DNA of 54,817 nt from an uncultured Prevotella sp. (GTDB lineage: Bacteria > Bacteroidota > Bacteroidia > Bacteroidales > Bacteroidaceae). The stretch is taken from contig CAAGEG010000034.1 in assembly GCA_900768785.1 (NCBI GenBank), positions 1-54,817 of the forward strand. Reading direction: 5' to 3'. The notes beneath the pieces are model-generated. The model saw only the letters and a program-made list of their open reading frames with translations, searched no databases and was not told the origin of the DNA. Position 1 is the first letter of the stretch. Every line of letters starts with the position of its first letter. The position numbers and the translations under genes are program-made. Positions 52,092 to 54,817 of the stretch are shown here, piece after piece.

Positions 52092-53840
52092 ATGGGAAAC
52101 AAACTGAAAATATTACCATTTATAGTAATCAGTGCTGCGTTTTGTATTGTGGCTCTTGCTTCGGGGAAAGACTACGAGCAAGCCGCTAAAGAACGCAAAA
52201 TTGATTACCTTTATCTTGAAGCAACATCTCAAAACGCTCTTGAGAATCTCGGCACATCAAATGCTTTGTACCGGAGAATACTTGAAATTGACTCAAATGA
52301 TGTTTATGCAGGTGTGCAAATAGGAAACTACACAATCCAAACAGCTACTTCCAAAGAGACTTTTGATAAAGGACTGAACAGGCTACGCAAGTATTATGCA
52401 GTCCACCCGGAAGACAAAAGCACTTCAATGTATTTGGGAAACATTCTTTTACGAAATGGAGAAATTGAAGAATCTATTGATATCTGGAGTTATTTGGACT
52501 CAGTTTATCCAAACGATAAAGACATAAAATATTATTTGGCAACAACACTGATTTCTACACTTGATTCCACAAACGTCAAAAAAGGATTTGGAATTTTTGA
52601 ATCCTTAGAGCCTGAGTACGGTAAAGTGTGGCTGAGTGCAAACAAAATCCGTGCATATATGAGTATGAATGACACTACAAATGCACTGGCTGAAACAAGG
52701 AAACTGAGCCGCTACCCGGAAATTGATGCAAATACACTCGTGACCGTTGCAAATATATATCGTGCTTTGGAGCACAATGATTCCGCTCTTGCCACATATC
52801 AACGTGCTTGCCTGGCAGATTCCACAAATGGTCTTGCATATTACTCTCTTGCTTCATTCTATTTGGCACAAGGTGATTCAATCGCTTTTGACAGAGAGAC
52901 TTTCAATGCTCTTTCCACACAAAACCTGGATGTGGAAATTAAAGAAGAATTGCTCCGAAACTACATTGCTTCCATATATGATAACCCTGAATATGAGGAC
53001 AAAATCCTACGTATGTTTGACAAACTGATTGAATTACATCCACACGAGGCAAACATACATTTCCTTTACAGCCAATATTTAGCATATATCGAGGATTATA
53101 ACCGTGCCGCAGAGCAAATAAGTTATGCTATTGATATGGAACCCGGCAATGACCAGTGGACATCTCAACTCATTTCTTTTTATCTATCTGCAGACGAATT
53201 AGATAAATCACTGGAAGTTGCGGAAACGGCACTGAATAATTTCCCGGACAATACGAGAATTGCTTATCTGGCAGTAATAGCCTATTCGCAACTCAAAAGA
53301 TACGATGACGCTTTGAAAACAGGAACATCTGCAGCAGAAAAATGTGCAAATTTATCTACTTCAGACCCTAAAATCACTTCAAGTCTTTACACTTCCATTG
53401 CAGACATCTATAATCAGCTAAACGATATGGACAGTGTGACCAAATACTACGAACAAGCACTTATTTACAATCCTGAGAACTTGTTGGCACTCAACAACTA
53501 TGCATACGCTATCGCTTGCAACGACGGTGACCTTGACAAAGCTGAAAAAATGAGTGCCATAACTGTTCAAAAAGAACCGCAAAACCCTACTTCACTTGAT
53601 ACATACGCTTGGATTTATTTCAAGAAAAAAGAATACAATCTCGCTAAAGAATACATTGACAAAGCTATTTCACTGGAAACAGAAGAATCTGCAGAAATTT
53701 TACACCATGCCGGCGATATTTACTTTATGTATGGAGAACCGGAAGAAGCTCTCTCTTTTTGGAAAAAAGCATTGGAAATGGATGCGGAGAACGAGTTACT
53801 CAAGAAAAAAGTTAAATACGAAACATATTTCTATAAATAA
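52092..53840 (+). CDS. exported TPR-repeat protein
   Basis: 582 aa. An N-terminal hydrophobic segment (ILPFIVISAAFCIVALASG) is a signal or anchor; no lipobox. TPR-like repeats cover most of the length, with the clearest near the end (LLALNNYAYAIACNDGDLDK, AWIYFKKKEYNLAKEYIDKA, GDIYFMYGEPEEALSFWKKA). It sits between dut and a DUF4292 lipoprotein gene, an order I recall from other Bacteroidota, suggesting a cell-envelope role with its neighbour. Confidence 0.9.
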   Translation: MGNKLKILPFIVISAAFCIVALASGKDYEQAAKERKIDYLYLEATSQNALENLGTSNALYRRILEIDSNDVYAGVQIGNYTIQTATSKETFDKGLNRLRKYYAVHPEDKSTSMYLGNILLRNGEIEESIDIWSYLDSVYPNDKDIKYYLATTLISTLDSTNVKKGFGIFESLEPEYGKVWLSANKIRAYMSMNDTTNALAETRKLSRYPEIDANTLVTVANIYRALEHNDSALATYQRACLADSTNGLAYYSLASFYLAQGDSIAFDRETFNALSTQNLDVEIKEELLRNYIASIYDNPEYEDKILRMFDKLIELHPHEANIHFLYSQYLAYIEDYNRAAEQISYAIDMEPGNDQWTSQLISFYLSADELDKSLEVAETALNNFPDNTRIAYLAVIAYSQLKRYDDALKTGTSAAEKCANLSTSDPKITSSLYTSIADIYNQLNDMDSVTKYYEQALIYNPENLLALNNYAYAIACNDGDLDKAEKMSAITVQKEPQNPTSLDTYAWIYFKKKEYNLAKEYIDKAISLETEESAEILHHAGDIYFMYGEPEEALSFWKKALEMDAENELLKKKVKYETYFYK

Positions 53841-53854
53841 CAGATATAAACGCA

Positions 53855-54706
53855 ATGAATTTTAGATATATATACATAACATTATTTACTATTTTCTGCT
53901 TCACTCTATCTTCATGTCACTCTTCAAAAAGTGCAATAGATACGACCTCGGCAGATGGTAAACAATTTTCTTCCGCTAAAGAAAGACTAAAAGATGTTAT
54001 TTCACGAAACTCTGCTGAATGGAATACTGTCAGTGTGCCCGTTAAACTGGAATTGAAATCACCTGCCGGCATTTCCGCTTCCGCAAAGGCTTATTTACAG
54101 CGAGACTCCTCAATTTATTTTTCCGTAAAATTCTTTGGAATGGAAGTCGCTGTTCTTGATATCAGAAACGATTCCATAATTGCTTTAGACAAATATCATA
54201 AATATTATGCAGCAGAAAAAATCTCCGACCTGCTTTCCAATATATCTTTTGATATAAACTCTATGCAATCTCTCCTATTGGGGCATCCTTTCACTCATAC
54301 CGAACATATCAAAAGTAGCAAGCAAGCAGACCTTTTCCGCACGGTGCAAGACAGCATCACATGGACAGTAACACCCAAAAAGCAAAATCCGCTTGCAGAT
54401 TACGCCTTTACTTTTGACAACTCATACAACATTCCAAGCCAAACAACTATTGATACCGCTATCGGCAGAATTACTGCTACATATACAAACATTACTCAGA
54501 CGTCAATAGGTGATTCACCACAATTCACGGACATAAATATTGATGCTGATAAAATTAAGGCAAGACTTTCACTTAAGTGGAACTGGGACAACGTTCGCAC
54601 AGACAATCCTGCAGACGTAAAACATGTTACTATTCCAACAGGATATAAACGAATTGATTCCGCCGCACTTCTTAGAGCCTGTTTCATAAGAGATGTTAAA
54701 AAATGA
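53855..54706 (+). CDS. DUF4292 lipoprotein with an element-derived C-terminal tail
   Basis: 283 aa. The lipobox is LSSC (Cys21), giving an outer-membrane or periplasmic lipoprotein. The mature part matches the LolB-like DUF4292 pattern: VPVKLELKSPAGISASAKAY, IYFSVKFFGMEVAVLDI, IIALDKYHKYYA, LLGHPF. The natural protein probably ends near PTGYKRID. The final codons (RACFIRDVKK) and the TGA stop come from the terminal repeat of the second MITE-like element, as in udk. It follows the TPR gene by 14 bp. Confidence 0.85.
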   Translation: MNFRYIYITLFTIFCFTLSSCHSSKSAIDTTSADGKQFSSAKERLKDVISRNSAEWNTVSVPVKLELKSPAGISASAKAYLQRDSSIYFSVKFFGMEVAVLDIRNDSIIALDKYHKYYAAEKISDLLSNISFDINSMQSLLLGHPFTHTEHIKSSKQADLFRTVQDSITWTVTPKKQNPLADYAFTFDNSYNIPSQTTIDTAIGRITATYTNITQTSIGDSPQFTDINIDADKIKARLSLKWNWDNVRTDNPADVKHVTIPTGYKRIDSAALLRACFIRDVKK

Positions 54707-54817
54707 GGCTGTCAGTCATTGAGCAGGTTTGTTTGTGCTTAAAAGGGCGTGTGGCGAGCCACATAACCGTTAAGCACGGACAAAGATGCCAATGAATGGC
54801 AGAGCAGGCTAAAAGAA
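54675..54817. mobile_element. second MITE-like element copy, inverted, cut by the window edge
   Basis: The 143 bases from 54675 match the reverse complement of 241-383 with about five differences, and start with GAGCCTGTTTCATAAGAG. TTA precedes the element at 54672-54674, as at the left copy. The two-tier hairpin is conserved. The rest of the element is outside the window. The DUF4292 stop (54704-54706) lies in it. Confidence 0.85.

Noticed and set aside
1..54817. tRNA, rRNA, CRISPR arrays, riboswitches, phage genes, origin
   Set aside because: No cloverleaf with a GGTTCRA-type T-arm, no regular short repeats with spacers, no rRNA-like blocks and no integrase, transposase or phage structural genes were seen by eye.

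Overview
The window reads as chromosomal DNA of a member of the Bacteroidales (phylum Bacteroidota). Evidence: AT-rich DNA, repeated promoter -7 boxes of the form TAnnTTTGC, almost no Shine-Dalgarno sequences, lipoproteins with short Bacteroidota-type lipoboxes, PorQ of the type IX secretion system (T9SS), a protein with a T9SS C-terminal sorting domain, and a TPR/HisKA/REC/AraC hybrid sensor. I cannot place the family. Both ends of the window lie in or next to copies of one repeat, which suggests a contig that broke at a multicopy element.

Layout. 46-383: a 338-bp MITE-like element. 352-987 (-): uridine kinase. 1189-2693 (+): MlaE/MlaF lipid-transport permease and ATPase, then a terminator. 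2843-8357 (+): a complete tripartite RND efflux operon (adaptor, pump, TolC-like channel). 8437-12295 (+): uvrB and a YgiQ-type radical SAM gene. 12292-18233 (-): a dense housekeeping run of porQ, cmk, ispH, a small lipoprotein, pyrK, pyrD and an NhaC-type antiporter. 18306-20687 (-): UDP-glucose dehydrogenase and UDP-glucuronate 4-epimerase, which make UDP-glucuronate/galacturonate for surface polysaccharide. 20805-22232 (+): an exported GH13 alpha-amylase-family enzyme, divergent from them.

22338-40521 (-) is the least ordinary part: an 18-kb block of exported proteins. In transcription order it holds a 950-aa Ig-like protein with a T9SS sorting tail, a 571-residue outer-membrane barrel, a 348-aa exported protein that runs by a frameshift into a 2,051-residue giant, a fibronectin-III protein, two lipoproteins and a DUF1573 protein, followed by the eroded tail of another T9SS cargo. 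Divergent from it (40910-43837, +) is a hybrid two-component sensor/regulator broken by two frameshifts of opposite sign. Its position makes it the natural candidate regulator.

43838-49372 (-): a receiver-domain/PEP-synthase-like ATP-grasp protein, a ClC chloride transporter with CBS domains, and TsaC. 49541-54706 (+): a TPR protein, dUTPase, a second TPR protein and a DUF4292 lipoprotein. The last gene ends inside a second, inverted copy of the MITE-like element. In both copies the element's end supplies the last ten or so codons and the stop of the neighbouring gene, in the same reading frame. No rRNA, tRNA or CRISPR array was seen.
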